A stretch of 64,000 bases of DNA from Sedimenticola sp. (GTDB lineage Bacteria; Pseudomonadota; Gammaproteobacteria; Chromatiales; Chromatiaceae), in assembly GCA_027068915.1 (NCBI GenBank), contig JAMOLT010000009.1, forward strand, positions 1 to 64,000, read 5' to 3'. Below, one piece after another: positions 22,609 through 33,214 of the stretch. The notes beneath the pieces were generated by a model that saw only the letters and a list, made by a program, of their open reading frames with translations, was not told the origin of the DNA and did not search any database. The translations under genes were made by a program, and so were the position numbers. Position 1 is the first letter of the stretch; the number at the start of each line of letters is the position of its first letter.

Positions 22609-23582
22609 GTATATACTCCAGAATTGCCGGCACGGGTAGCTATCTGCCTGAGAAAGTGCTGAGCAATCATGATCTGGAAAAAATGGTGGAAACCTCTGAC
22701 CAATGGATTCAGGAACGTACCGGCATCAAAAAACGCCATATTGCCGAGGCAGGCCAGACTACCTGTGATCTGGCAGAGCAGGCAGCGGCAAGAGCACTGA
22801 AAGCGGCGGGAAAAACAGCACAGGAAATCGACCTTATCGTGGTTGCGACAACCACACCGGACAAGATTTTCCCCAGCACCGCTTGCCTGCTGCAACAACG
22901 CCTTGGGAATCATGGTTGTGCAGCTTTCGATATTCAGGCGGTCTGTACCGGGTTTGTTTATGCAATGGGCGTGGCGGACAAATTTATCAAGACTGGCGCT
23001 GCCCGGACGGCGCTGGTTGTCGGCGCGGAAACTCTTTCCCGCATCCTGGACTGGAATGACCGTGGCACCTGTATCCTGTTTGGCGATGGTGCCGGTGCTG
23101 TAGTTCTTGAAGCTGCAGACAAACCAGGCATCCTGTCTACGCATTTGCATGCGGATGGCGCCTATGAAGAATTGCTTCATGTTCCAGGAGGCATATCCAG
23201 GGGTTTCGATATGGAGGCCGATGGTGCTGATCCGCATTTCATGCAGATGAAAGGCAATGAAGTTTTCAAGATGGCGGTTAACACTCTGGGGCGCATTGTT
23301 GATGAAACTCTGGCAGCCAACGGCATGAAGAAATCAGACATCGACTGGCTGGTTCCCCACCAGGCAAATATCCGCATCATCAAAGCCACGGCCCGTAAGC
23401 TTTCCATGGATATGGACAATGTAGTGGTGACCATCGGCGAACACGGCAACACCTCTGCAGCATCTGTTCCCCTGGCGCTGGATACCGCCGTAAAAGACGG
23501 GCGTATCAAACGCGGTGAAACCTTGCTGCTGGAAGCGTTTGGCGGAGGATTCACCTGGGGTTCTGTTCTACTTAATTACTAA
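22605..23582 (+). CDS. fabH: beta-ketoacyl-ACP synthase III
   Basis: [40 protein letters not shown]. Confidence 0.97.
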   Translation: MSIYSRIAGTGSYLPEKVLSNHDLEKMVETSDQWIQERTGIKKRHIAEAGQTTCDLAEQAAARALKAAGKTAQEIDLIVVATTTPDKIFPSTACLLQQRLGNHGCAAFDIQAVCTGFVYAMGVADKFIKTGAARTALVVGAETLSRILDWNDRGTCILFGDGAGAVVLEAADKPGILSTHLHADGAYEELLHVPGGISRGFDMEADGADPHFMQMKGNEVFKMAVNTLGRIVDETLAANGMKKSDIDWLVPHQANIRIIKATARKLSMDMDNVVVTIGEHGNTSAASVPLALDTAVKDGRIKRGETLLLEAFGGGFTWGSVLLNY

Positions 23583-23595
23583 TGGTTCCTGCATT

Positions 23596-24537
23596 ATGAC
23601 CACACACGTCGGTGTCATTTTTCCCGGGCAGGGTTCCCAGAGCATTGGTATGCTCGGAGCGCTTTCTGATCAGTTTCCTCTCGTAAAACAGACCTATGAT
23701 GAAGCCTCAGAAGTGCTGCAGATAGATTTGTGGGCGCTGGCAAGTGAAGGGCCGGCGGAAATGCTCAATCAAACAGAAAACACCCAGCCCGCCATGCTTG
23801 CAGCAGGAATAGCGGCATACCGGGTGTGGCTGTCCCAGGGCGGCCCAGCGGGAGAGTTGATGGCAGGGCACAGCCTGGGAGAATATACCGCACTCACCGC
23901 TGCCGGCAGCCTGGACTTTATAGATGCGATACGCTTGGTTGCAGCGCGTGGCAGGTTTATGCAGCAAGCCGTTCCTGCGGATCGGGGGGCAATGGCGGCT
24001 ATTCTCGGTCTGGATGATGATGCGGTAAAGGCAGTCTGTTCCCAGGCAGCCGGTGACGAAATTGCAGAGGCGGTAAACTTCAATTCCCCCGGACAGGTGG
24101 TGATCGCCGGCGACAAAGCAGCAGTTGAAAGAGCCATGGAGCTGGCGAAGAAGGCCGGAGCAAGACGCGCCCTGCTGCTGCCGGTAAGTGTTCCCTCCCA
24201 CAGCGCCCTGATGCGCCCTGCTGCTGAGCAGCTGTCCGCCATGCTGGAAACAGTGGAGATGCAGCTACCGAAAATACCTGTTGTGCACAATGTTGATGTA
24301 GCCATTGGCGACAGCATTGCCGCCATTCGTGAGAAGCTGGTGCAACAGCTGTACCGGCCTGTACGCTGGGTGGAAACGGTGCAGGCCATGAAAAACAAGG
24401 GCATGGAGCAGCTGCTTGAGCCAGGCTCCGGTCAGGTGCTGACCGGGCTGGGAAGGCGCATCGACAAGACCATGACGTTCCTGCCGGTGTTTGATCCGGC
24501 ATCACTGGAAAAAGCACTGGAGAGCTGCAATGCCTGA
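23596..24537 (+). CDS. fabD: malonyl-CoA:ACP transacylase
   Basis: GVIFPGQGSQSIGM; GHSLGEYTAL. Confidence 0.97.
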   Translation: MTTHVGVIFPGQGSQSIGMLGALSDQFPLVKQTYDEASEVLQIDLWALASEGPAEMLNQTENTQPAMLAAGIAAYRVWLSQGGPAGELMAGHSLGEYTALTAAGSLDFIDAIRLVAARGRFMQQAVPADRGAMAAILGLDDDAVKAVCSQAAGDEIAEAVNFNSPGQVVIAGDKAAVERAMELAKKAGARRALLLPVSVPSHSALMRPAAEQLSAMLETVEMQLPKIPVVHNVDVAIGDSIAAIREKLVQQLYRPVRWVETVQAMKNKGMEQLLEPGSGQVLTGLGRRIDKTMTFLPVFDPASLEKALESCNA

Positions 24538-25270
24538 TAATACTGTTGCACTGGTTACCGGCGCCAGCCGGGGAATAGGCCGGGCCATCGCTACCCGCCT
24601 TGGCGGACAGGGAATCACGGTCGTTGGCACGGCTACCACTGATGGCGGCGCAGAAGCCATCGGCGCCTATTTTCATGAAGCCGGCATCAACGGCGAAGGG
24701 ATGAAGCTGGATGTATCAGATAGCGATTCAGTAAATGCCGTCGTGGCCGGTGTCGCGGAAAAATATGCCCCCATCACCATTTTGGTGAACAATGCTGGCA
24801 TCACCCGCGACAACCTGCTGATGCGCATGACTCCAGAGGAGTGGGATGCGGTGATCAACACCAATCTCAGCTCCCTGTACCGTGTCTGCAAGGCCTGTGT
24901 CCGGGGCATGATGAAAGCCAGAAGCGGGCGCATCGTCAACATTTCATCTGTGGTTGGCAGCAGTGGAAACGCCGGACAAACCAATTATTCAGCCGCCAAG
25001 GCGGGCATGCTGGGTTTCACTAAATCGCTGGCCCAGGAAATCGGCTCTCGGGGCATTACCGTGAATGCCGTGGCGCCAGGCTTTATCGATACGGATATGA
25101 CCAGGGAATTACCGGAAGCGCAGCGCAAGTCCCTGTTGGCTGCCATCCCACTGGGGCGCCTGGGCTCACCGGAAGAGATAGCCGCTGCGGTGGCTTTTCT
25201 GGTTTCAGAGGATGCCGCCTATGTCACGGGTACTACGCTGCATGTCAATGGCGGCATGTATATGACCTAA
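24530..25270 (+). CDS. fabG: 3-oxoacyl-ACP reductase
   Basis: VALVTGASRGIGRAIA; NNAGITRDNLLMRM; YSAAKAG. Confidence 0.97.
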   Translation: MPDNTVALVTGASRGIGRAIATRLGGQGITVVGTATTDGGAEAIGAYFHEAGINGEGMKLDVSDSDSVNAVVAGVAEKYAPITILVNNAGITRDNLLMRMTPEEWDAVINTNLSSLYRVCKACVRGMMKARSGRIVNISSVVGSSGNAGQTNYSAAKAGMLGFTKSLAQEIGSRGITVNAVAPGFIDTDMTRELPEAQRKSLLAAIPLGRLGSPEEIAAAVAFLVSEDAAYVTGTTLHVNGGMYMT

Positions 25271-25441
25271 TATGAATTATAGAAAAACTGTATATAGCAT
25301 TGAATAAATTGTTATTTATTGCTCAGTATCTTCTGCAGAATGCAGAGAAACAGGGGATTTGGCTAGCAAGCTAATTCCGCATACAATACGACGTTAATGC
25401 GCGGCGCCTGGATCGCGCTCTACCGGAGGAACAATACGAAA

Positions 25442-25675
25442 ATGAGCAGCATTGAAGAACGTGTCAAAAAGATTGTCGCTGAACAGCTGGGTGTAAGTGA
25501 AGACGAAGTTACCCCTGAAGCTTCCTTTATCGATGACCTGGGCGCCGACTCCCTTGACGCAGTGGAGCTGGTAATGGCTCTGGAAGAAGAGTTCGAGTGT
25601 GAGATTCCTGATGAAGAAGCAGAAAACATCACTACTTTGCAACAGGCTGTTAATTACATCAACGCTAACGGATGA
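25442..25675 (+). CDS. acpP: acyl carrier protein
   Basis: [18 protein letters not shown]...[18 protein letters not shown]. Confidence 0.97.
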   Translation: MSSIEERVKKIVAEQLGVSEDEVTPEASFIDDLGADSLDAVELVMALEEEFECEIPDEEAENITTLQQAVNYINANG

Positions 25676-25692
25676 TCGCCAGGCTTAATCAG

Positions 25693-25758
25693 GCCGCAGC
25701 GTTTTCCCGGATCAGCGCCTCCCTAGCATGGGGTGGCGGCTGATCGGAGAACCGCGGC
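25693..25758 (+). repeat. imperfect hairpin in the acpP-fabF intergenic region
   Basis: GCCGCAGCGTTTTCCCGGATCAGCGCC ... GGCGGCTGATCGGAGAACCGCGGC. Confidence 0.65.
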
Positions 25759-25791
25759 TTTCTAGTTACTGTACCAACAGAGGTTTCCTTG

Positions 25792-27036
25792 ATGTCCAAA
25801 AAAAGGATAGTAGTCACGGGGCTGGGCATGGTTTCGCCCGTAGGCCTTGATGTAGCAAGCAGCTGGAAAAATATCCTGGCGGGCAACAGTGGTATCAAGC
25901 CTATTACACACCTGGATATAGAGCCATTCAGCGTTCGTTTTGGCGGGCCGATCTACGGTTTTGATATCGAGCAATACATCCCGAAAAAGGAAGCCCGCAA
26001 GATGGATAAGTTTATCCACTACGGCATTGCCGCAGCGGATCAGGCCATCAAGGATGCAGGCATAGAAGCGACGGAAGAAAACGCCAGACGTATCGGCGTG
26101 GTTGTTGGCTCTGGAATCGGTGGTATCACCGGTATTGAGCAGGGCTATGCAGCCTATCTCAAAGGTGGCCCGAGAAAAATTTCCCCTTTCTTTGTGCCGG
26201 CCAACATCGTGAATATGGTGGCGGGCCATATCTCCATCATTAATGGTTTCAAGGGACCTAACATCTCTATTGTTTCCGCCTGCAGTACCGGAGCCCACTG
26301 TATAGCCGATGGTATGCGCATGATACAGTACGGCACCAGCGATGTTATTGTTGCTGGCGGCGCTGAGATGGCGACCTCTCCCACGGGGCTTGGTGGTTTT
26401 GCCGCTGCCAGAGCGCTCTCTACCCGTAACGATGATCCCCAAGGCGCGAGCCGCCCCTGGGACAAGGATCGGGACGGCTTCGTGCTCAGTGATGGCGCTG
26501 GTGTCATAGTGATCGAGGAACTGGAGCATGCCCGTGCCCGGGGAGCCAATATCTATTGTGAGCTGGTTGGCGCAGGAATGAACTCGGATGCCTTCCACAT
26601 GACTTCTCCATCGCCTGGGGGCGAAGGTGCTGCTGAATGCATGCGTCTGGCGATGGAAGACGGAAACATCAATCCGGAAGAGGTTGACTACATCAACGCT
26701 CATGGTACGTCCACGCCAGCGGGCGATGTGGCGGAAACCATGGCCATGAAACGCGCCTTTGGCGATCATGCCTACAAGCTACGCGTCAGTTCCAGCAAAT
26801 CCATGACCGGCCACATGTTGGGTGCTGCGGGTGGCGCAGAGGCGGTATTTACCATTCTTGCGCTGCGTGATCAGGTGGCGCCACCGACCATCAACCTGGA
26901 CAATCCGGATCCGGAATGTGACCTCGATTATGTTCCTCATGCCGCCAGAGAAATGCCCATGGAAGTGGCGCTGTCCAATTCTTTCGGTTTCGGAGGCACC
27001 AACGGAACGCTGGCTTTCCGTCTCTTTAAAGATTGA
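25792..27036 (+). CDS. fabF: beta-ketoacyl-ACP synthase II
   Basis: [36 protein letters not shown]. Confidence 0.97.
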   Translation: MSKKRIVVTGLGMVSPVGLDVASSWKNILAGNSGIKPITHLDIEPFSVRFGGPIYGFDIEQYIPKKEARKMDKFIHYGIAAADQAIKDAGIEATEENARRIGVVVGSGIGGITGIEQGYAAYLKGGPRKISPFFVPANIVNMVAGHISIINGFKGPNISIVSACSTGAHCIADGMRMIQYGTSDVIVAGGAEMATSPTGLGGFAAARALSTRNDDPQGASRPWDKDRDGFVLSDGAGVIVIEELEHARARGANIYCELVGAGMNSDAFHMTSPSPGGEGAAECMRLAMEDGNINPEEVDYINAHGTSTPAGDVAETMAMKRAFGDHAYKLRVSSSKSMTGHMLGAAGGAEAVFTILALRDQVAPPTINLDNPDPECDLDYVPHAAREMPMEVALSNSFGFGGTNGTLAFRLFKD

Positions 27037-27839
27037 TTCGATCACTTGTTAACGGCATTCCCCGGGATCAGGTATCCATTCTTGATCGGGGTCTGCAGTT
27101 TGGTGACGGGCTGTTCGAAACCCTGGCCGTTGTCGATAACAAAGTCTGTCTGTGGGGTCGCCATATGCGGCGCCTGCAGGCAGGTTGTAAACGCCTGGGG
27201 ATTCCCGCCCCGGATGCCTCGCTGCTGCATCAGGAAGCAATGCAGCTGGTGATGGATGAACGACAGGCGGCGCTGAAGATCACCATTACCCGCGGCGCGA
27301 GCGAAAGGGGCTACAAGCCTGCTGCAGGCGCTTCTCCGACGCGCATTTTTTCCCTGTTTTCCTGGGATGGCCCTTGTTCCGATCCGCTGAGAGTATCTGT
27401 CTCTACCCGGCGTTTGGGGCATAACCCTGATCTTGCTGGCATCAAGCATCTCAATCGCCTGGAACAGGTGCTTGCCCGGGCGGAGTGCGTGGAAAATGTT
27501 CAGGACGCCCTGATGCTGGATATGCAGGGGCATGTCATAGAAGGCATCATGAGCAACCTGTTTCTGCAAAAGGGGCAGCAGATTTTTACCCCGCTGCTGG
27601 ATCGATGTGGTGTTGAAGGCGTGGTCAGAAAACTTGTCCTGGATGTGGCGAAAAATCAAGATGCTGAAGTCGTCAGCGGAGATTTTACCCTGGATGATGT
27701 GTTTCAATCCGATGCCTTGTATCTCACCAATGCACTTGGTGGCATCCGCTTTGTTTCTGAGATTTCCGGACATGACTGGAAACCCAAAACATCTTTTCAC
27801 CCTGTTCTTGCAGAGGCAGCGACAAGCGTATTCAGTTGA
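27033..27839 (+). CDS. pabC: aminodeoxychorismate lyase
   Basis: [17 protein letters not shown] class IV fold; position between fabF and mltG; TTG start. Confidence 0.92.
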   Translation: MIRSLVNGIPRDQVSILDRGLQFGDGLFETLAVVDNKVCLWGRHMRRLQAGCKRLGIPAPDASLLHQEAMQLVMDERQAALKITITRGASERGYKPAAGASPTRIFSLFSWDGPCSDPLRVSVSTRRLGHNPDLAGIKHLNRLEQVLARAECVENVQDALMLDMQGHVIEGIMSNLFLQKGQQIFTPLLDRCGVEGVVRKLVLDVAKNQDAEVVSGDFTLDDVFQSDALYLTNALGGIRFVSEISGHDWKPKTSFHPVLAEAATSVFS

Positions 27840-28858
27840 TGCTCAGATCCATGATAAAACTATTCCTTAAACTGGTCATTGCAGCAATTTTTCTCGCGGG
27901 GCTGGCAGGCATTCTGGTATGGAACCACTACCGGGAGTTCCTGGAAACACCTTTGGCACTGCCAGAGCAAGGCATGGTGCTGAATGTGCCCCAGGGCATG
28001 TCCCTGGGCAAGCTTGCGTATCAGCTGGAACAGCAAAAAATTCTGGAGGATGCCCGTCTGTTGCGCCTGTATGGGCATCTCAACCCGGAAGCTACACAAA
28101 TTAAGAGCGGAGAATATCAGCTGCCTGCGGGCCTTACCCCCGTCGCGCTGCTGGATTTTCTGGTGGCGGGCAAAACCATCAGCCATTCAGTTACCTTGGT
28201 AGAAGGATGGACTTTTGCACAAATGATGCAGGCTGTTCACGAGCATCCGGAGTTGAGCCACAGCCTGAAAGGATTGAGCAGCGAAGAGATCATGCAGCGT
28301 CTGGGGCGCGAGGGAGAGCACCCAGAAGGCCGTTTTTTCCCGGATACCTATCTGTATCCCAGAGGCTTCTCTGATTTCGAGTTGCTGAAGCGGGCATATG
28401 CGCGCATGGAGGAAACACTGGCCCAGGCCTGGGCCCGGCGACCAGAAAATTTTCCGCTGAAAAGCCCTTATGAATTGCTGATTCTTGCCTCCATCGTGGA
28501 AAAGGAAACCGGCAGAGCAGGGGAGCGGGATCGCATTGCCGGGGTATTTCTCCGGCGCCTGAAAAAAGGCATGAAGCTGCAGACAGATCCTACGGTGATC
28601 TATGGCATGGGTGACCGATACAAAGGAAATATACGCCGCAAGGATCTGCGAGAATCCACGCCCTACAACACCTATGTCATTCCAGGATTGCCACCGACAC
28701 CGATTTGCATGCCTGGCCGCGAGTCGATCTTTGCAGTAGTCAACCCTGTAGATGAAAAGGCACTGTATTTTGTCGCCAAGGGCGATGGCAGCCACCAGTT
28801 TTCTGCTACCCTGAAACAACACAATGCAGCTGTACGAAAATACCAGTTGAAAAAATAG
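27839..28858 (+). CDS. mltG: endolytic transglycosylase MltG (YceG)
   Basis: LILASIVEKETG; LQTDPTVIYGMG; STPYNTYVIPGLPPTPI. Confidence 0.96.
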   Translation: MLRSMIKLFLKLVIAAIFLAGLAGILVWNHYREFLETPLALPEQGMVLNVPQGMSLGKLAYQLEQQKILEDARLLRLYGHLNPEATQIKSGEYQLPAGLTPVALLDFLVAGKTISHSVTLVEGWTFAQMMQAVHEHPELSHSLKGLSSEEIMQRLGREGEHPEGRFFPDTYLYPRGFSDFELLKRAYARMEETLAQAWARRPENFPLKSPYELLILASIVEKETGRAGERDRIAGVFLRRLKKGMKLQTDPTVIYGMGDRYKGNIRRKDLRESTPYNTYVIPGLPPTPICMPGRESIFAVVNPVDEKALYFVAKGDGSHQFSATLKQHNAAVRKYQLKK

Positions 28859-29490
28859 TGGACCAAGGATCATTTATAACCCTGGAAGGCATCGAAGGAG
28901 CCGGAAAAACCACCTGTATGGCACAGTTGCGGCTGCTGATACAACAGGCGGGGAAAAGCTATCTGGAAACCCGTGAGCCTGGTGGTACGCAGTTGGGTGA
29001 AGATCTGCGCCAACTGCTGCTTGGGCACAAACACACCGGTATGACCGATGATGCTGAATTGCTGCTGATGTTTGCCTCCCGCGCAGAACATTTGCAGCAA
29101 AAGATTTTACCTGCGCTTGGCCGGGGACAATGGGTGCTCTGTGACCGCTTTACCGATGCCACATATGCCTACCAGGGCGGGGGGAGGGGAATTGCATTCT
29201 CCCGTATCCGGGCGCTGGAAGAATGGGTGCAAAAAGGCATCCGCCCTGATCTCACCCTGCTGCTGGATCTGTCGGTGGAGCAGGGGCTGGAAAGAGCGGG
29301 CAAACGCTCGGCTCCCGATCGTTTTGAAAGTGAAGCCATGGAGTTTTTCAGGCGGGTCAGGCAGTCCTATCTTGAACTTGCCGGAAAAGAGCCGGATCGA
29401 ATCAAGGTTATTGATGCATCCCGTGATCTGGACGAAGTGCTGGCGCAGATTACAATCGTAGTGAATAACTTCCTGCAGGAAAAGACATGA
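28858..29490 (+). CDS. tmk: thymidylate kinase
   Basis: FITLEGIEGAGKTT; TREPGGTQLGE; DRFTDATYAYQGGGR. Confidence 0.97.
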   Translation: MDQGSFITLEGIEGAGKTTCMAQLRLLIQQAGKSYLETREPGGTQLGEDLRQLLLGHKHTGMTDDAELLLMFASRAEHLQQKILPALGRGQWVLCDRFTDATYAYQGGGRGIAFSRIRALEEWVQKGIRPDLTLLLDLSVEQGLERAGKRSAPDRFESEAMEFFRRVRQSYLELAGKEPDRIKVIDASRDLDEVLAQITIVVNNFLQEKT

Positions 29491-30470
29491 CAACCGATCT
29501 GTTCCCCTGGCATTTGGATACCTGGGATTACTTGCAGCAATCCCTCCACCAAGGGCGGTTGCCGCATGCTTTGCTGCTTTCCGGGGCGCAGGGAGTGGGC
29601 AAGGCCAGATTTGCCCGCCAGCTGGCGGCAAGCCTTTTGTGCGAGCAACCACAAGCAACTGGCCTGGCTTGTGGAAAATGCCGTCAATGCCTTCTACTTG
29701 CTGCGGGGAATCACCCTGATTTGCGCATGCTTGTCCCTGAAGAAGGAAAAATACAAATTGGCATAGATGCTGTTCGGGGACTGGTTGCCGGAAATACCCT
29801 TTCTGTGGGGGAAGGGGCGTATCGGGTGTTTATTATTGATCCTGCTGATGCTATGGGCAGAGCGGCAGCCAATGCCTTGCTGAAAACCCTGGAAGAACCA
29901 ATCGAAGGAACGCTTATCATCTTGCTTAGCGCCAAAGCCGACAGGCTTCCCGTTACCATCCGCAGCCGTTGCCAATGCTTGAGGTTTTCCCTGCCAGTCG
30001 AGCAAGATGCTGTCGTTTGGATTGAAAGTAATGTCCAGGTGTTGCCAGGGCAGGCAGTGCAATTGCTGCGCCTTGCCAATGGAGCGCCCTTGCGTGTTCC
30101 CGCATTGGTTGAGAATGGTGAGCTGGAGCGCCACACCCGATTGCTCGAGGACTTTGTGGCAATTGCTGCCAGGCAGGCCTCTGCCGTACTGGTCAGCGAA
30201 ACCTGGCTCAAGGGATATGAATTATCCTCATTGTTGCGCTATCTGGACTCCTGGATGATGGCAATGATTCGTCAGAAGATGACCTGCCAATCAGAAGATG
30301 CTTTTCCCCCCTTGCAAACCTTGTCTGAACAGTTAGACTTGAAGCTTGCGTATCAGTTGCTCGACAAGCTCCATGAAACACAGCGTATGAGTATAAACAA
30401 CCTGAATCCACAACTGGCTCTGGAAAGCATTTTGCTGGAATGTAGCCGCATTGCAAACGGAGAGAGCTGA
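29487..30470 (+). CDS. holB: DNA polymerase III subunit delta'
   Basis: LPHALLLSGAQGVGKARFA; NALLKTLEEP. Confidence 0.95.
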   Translation: MTTDLFPWHLDTWDYLQQSLHQGRLPHALLLSGAQGVGKARFARQLAASLLCEQPQATGLACGKCRQCLLLAAGNHPDLRMLVPEEGKIQIGIDAVRGLVAGNTLSVGEGAYRVFIIDPADAMGRAAANALLKTLEEPIEGTLIILLSAKADRLPVTIRSRCQCLRFSLPVEQDAVVWIESNVQVLPGQAVQLLRLANGAPLRVPALVENGELERHTRLLEDFVAIAARQASAVLVSETWLKGYELSSLLRYLDSWMMAMIRQKMTCQSEDAFPPLQTLSEQLDLKLAYQLLDKLHETQRMSINNLNPQLALESILLECSRIANGES

Positions 30471-30472
30471 CC

Positions 30473-30823
30473 ATGGCCATGCCGGGATTCCAGCAAGGTA
30501 TCATCAACCTGTCCATCAAGGACAAAGATACCCTGTATCGTGCCTATATGCCCTTTGTAGAGAATGGCGGATTGTTTATTCCGACCATCAAGAAATACGA
30601 GTTGGGGGATGATGTCTTTGTTCTGCTAAACCTCATGGATGATGCAGAGCGTGTTCCTGTTGCAGGAAAGGTGATTTGGATAACGCCTGTTGGCGCAATG
30701 GGAAATCGTACTGCAGGCATTGGTGTGCAGTTTGGTCCTCATGATGAGGGGGCCACGCGCAACAAGATCGAAATACATCTTGCGGGCATGCTGGAACTGG
30801 ATAAACCCACGGATACCATGTAG
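30473..30823 (+). CDS. PilZ domain-containing protein
   Basis: 116 aa; KVIWITPVGAMGNRTAGIGVQF; position between holB and tatD. Confidence 0.9.
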   Translation: MAMPGFQQGIINLSIKDKDTLYRAYMPFVENGGLFIPTIKKYELGDDVFVLLNLMDDAERVPVAGKVIWITPVGAMGNRTAGIGVQFGPHDEGATRNKIEIHLAGMLELDKPTDTM

Positions 30824-31605
30824 TGCTGATTGATTCTCACTGCCACCTGGATCGGGTGGATCTTTCGCTGTATCAAAATGATTTTTCAACCTTCATGCAA
30901 CACACCAGGGATGCGGGTGTGGGGCACATGCTGTGTGTGAGCATTGATCTGGAAAGCTATCCGGAGATGTTGGCCCTGGTCTTGCCCTATGAGGATATCT
31001 CCATCTCTGTAGGCGTGCATCCAAATGATTTTGATCGCCGGGAACCAGACGTGGCAGACCTGGTGGCGCTGGCCGCTCATCCGCGCAATGTTGCGATTGG
31101 TGAAACCGGGTTGGACTTCTTTCGCAGTCAGGGTGATCTGGATTGGCAGCGCAAGCGTTTCCGCACCCATATTCAGGCCGCCATTGAAGCCGGTAAACCG
31201 CTTATTGTTCATACCCGTGATGCCCGCCAGGAAACGCTAGAAATCATGGCGGAAGAAAAGGCAGAGCAGGCAGGCGGGGTATTGCATTGTTTTACCGAGA
31301 ATTGGGATATGGCCAGCGCCGGATTGGAGATGGGGTTTTATATTTCCTTTTCCGGCATCGTTACATTCAAGAATGCCGGGGAATTGCGTGATGTGGCTGC
31401 CAGGGTTCCGCTGGATAGACTGCTGATCGAAACCGACTCGCCCTATTTGGCTCCGACCCCTTATCGCGGTAAGCCGAATGAGCCAAAATATCTGTATCGA
31501 GTTGCCGAGGCCATTGCAGAACTGCGTGGCATGGAGGCAGAAGAGCTAGCAGTGCAGACAGCCGTTAATTTTCAGCGGCTGTTCGGGGTTGGTCAAAGCG
31601 CCTGA
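30823..31605 (+). CDS. TatD family metal-dependent hydrolase
   Basis: LIDSHCHLDR; GETGLDFF; ETDSPYLAP. Confidence 0.96.
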   Translation: MLIDSHCHLDRVDLSLYQNDFSTFMQHTRDAGVGHMLCVSIDLESYPEMLALVLPYEDISISVGVHPNDFDRREPDVADLVALAAHPRNVAIGETGLDFFRSQGDLDWQRKRFRTHIQAAIEAGKPLIVHTRDARQETLEIMAEEKAEQAGGVLHCFTENWDMASAGLEMGFYISFSGIVTFKNAGELRDVAARVPLDRLLIETDSPYLAPTPYRGKPNEPKYLYRVAEAIAELRGMEAEELAVQTAVNFQRLFGVGQSA

Positions 31606-31611
31606 GCAACG

Positions 31612-31764
31612 TAACAGGGTGCTGAAAAAAGCTTTCCATGGCTTTTTCAGCCCGGAAAGACAAAAATCTGATTTTTCTTTTCCTTCATTTTCAATGGCTT
31701 ATGTTTATTAAAGATGGCTGTATGCCCTTGTACGACGTACAGCCTGTCAAGGATGCCTCGAATA
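31612..31764. repeat. MITE-like repeat, family A, with a family-B end at 31748
   Basis: TAACAGGGTGCTGAAAAAAGCTTTCCATGGCTTTTTCAGCCCGGAAAGACAAAA ... GTACAGCCTGTCAAGGATGCCTCGAATAATT; its reverse complement aligns with 60688-60857. Confidence 0.7.
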
Positions 31765-31818
31765 ATTTGTGATTGGTGTCCTTTGTGCGCAAGTTGCACG
31801 TCTGTGGCTTGATCAGGG

Positions 31819-32026
31819 CTAAGGTATATTGTGGATTTTCCAGTCCTTCTCGATATCATCAAGAGTTTCCCTGAACACCTGAAGGATGTAGCCCATCGTC
31901 TTTTTTTCGTCAATTTCGGGAATATCCCAATCTGAAATCTGTAGATATTTGTCAACCAGTTTCTGGACGTTATCTACCATTTCGCTACGATATCGATCAA
32001 TTTCCATTTTTTGTATATCAGTCACG
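31819..32026 (-). CDS. small hypothetical protein
   Basis: GTG-initiated VTDIQKMEIDRYRSEMVDNVQKLVDKYL...; charged, coding-like; upstream extension to 32097 uncertain. Confidence 0.5.
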
Positions 32027-32296
32027 GCTCTGTTTCTCCTATTGCCAGGGGCATCACCCGAACAACTTAAAAATGGGGGTTTTTCTGCGTTTTTCAAGTC
32101 TTAGGCCCGCAGGAGTTTCTTTTCATTGTCCTGAAAGTAGCTATGCCGGGGAGAGGGATTTCTGCTATAGTTTTTTTATGTAGCCATTAGCTGCATTTTG
32201 CTTGTGCGACTTGTGTTCCAATGCAGTATAAGGGAGATCTCATTCGGGTGCTTGCAGCCATATCATTTCAACGTAATAGGTTTAGGGGAAAGTAAA

Positions 32297-32824
32297 ATGT
32301 CGATATACACTCATCGTCACTGGCGATTTCTGATCGCTCTGGCTCTGATTATTGGTGGTGTAACCACAAGTTATGCCTGGACAGAAGATGTCAGTACGTT
32401 AAAAGATATCAACACCTTGTGTAAACTTGAGCCGGATGCACAGTGTTCCTGGGCAGTGCGTGTCGGATTGCAGGCGCCTGGCATTGATATGCATAATGCC
32501 TCCATGGCTTCGATGCGGCTGGACAATGCTAATTTACAAAGAGCGAATTTGTCTTATGCCATTTTGCAACTGGCCAGCCTCAAAGGTGCCAATTTAATGC
32601 TGGCGAATATGCAGGGTGCTCATCTGCATGGTGTCAATTTCCAGGAAGCAAATCTGACAATGGCAAACCTGATGGATACCAACCTGTTGGATGCCGATCT
32701 GAGTGGCGCCAATTTACGTGGGGCAAATCTGACCGGTGCAATCCTGATCAAGGCAAAGTTTGACAATGCCATCTGGACTGACGGTCGCCGCTGCGCAGTG
32801 GGTTCTATCGGGGAATGCCGTTAA
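32297..32824 (+). CDS. secreted pentapeptide-repeat protein
   Basis: signal peptide; repeated A(N/D)LxxA units from LDNANLQRANLSY to LRGANLTGAI. Confidence 0.88.
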   Translation: MSIYTHRHWRFLIALALIIGGVTTSYAWTEDVSTLKDINTLCKLEPDAQCSWAVRVGLQAPGIDMHNASMASMRLDNANLQRANLSYAILQLASLKGANLMLANMQGAHLHGVNFQEANLTMANLMDTNLLDADLSGANLRGANLTGAILIKAKFDNAIWTDGRRCAVGSIGECR

Positions 32825-32852
32825 TTGGTACATTTCCAGGCTTCATCCAAAT

Positions 32853-32889
32853 GGAACCCCGGTATTTCATCATCCGGGGTTCCTTTTTT
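32853..32889 (+). terminator. Rho-independent terminator
   Basis: GGAACCCCGG-loop-CCGGGGTTCC-TTTTTT. Confidence 0.9.
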
Positions 32890-32958
32890 ACAGCAATAAA
32901 ATCATCGAATATAATGCTTGCCAAAGTCGGCATTTTAAGTAGAATGTGCTCGGTCAGT

Positions 32959-33035
<77 letters not shown>

Positions 33036-33050
33036 ATATTCATCAAGAAG

Positions 33051-33082
33051 ACCCAATCACTTAGCGGTGGTTGGGTTTTTTT
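33051..33082 (+). terminator. Rho-independent terminator of the tRNA
   Basis: ACCCAATCAC-TTAGCG-GTGGTTGGGTTTTTTT. Confidence 0.85.
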
Positions 33083-33145
33083 GTGTTTAGTTGAAAACTC
33101 CTTCGGATCCACCTTGGATCGAAACCGGGACAACATAAGAAAATG

Positions 33146-33200
33146 CTCAGAAAATGGCCGCACGTCCTTGTGTGGCGTACAGGTTGTTGAAAAACCAGAA
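33146..33200. repeat. partial copy of repeat family A
   Basis: AAAATGGCCGCACGTCCTTGTGTGGCGTACAGGTTGTTGAAAAACC aligns in reverse complement with 60706-60760. Confidence 0.6.
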
Positions 33201-33214
33201 CTGGCGGAGATGGG

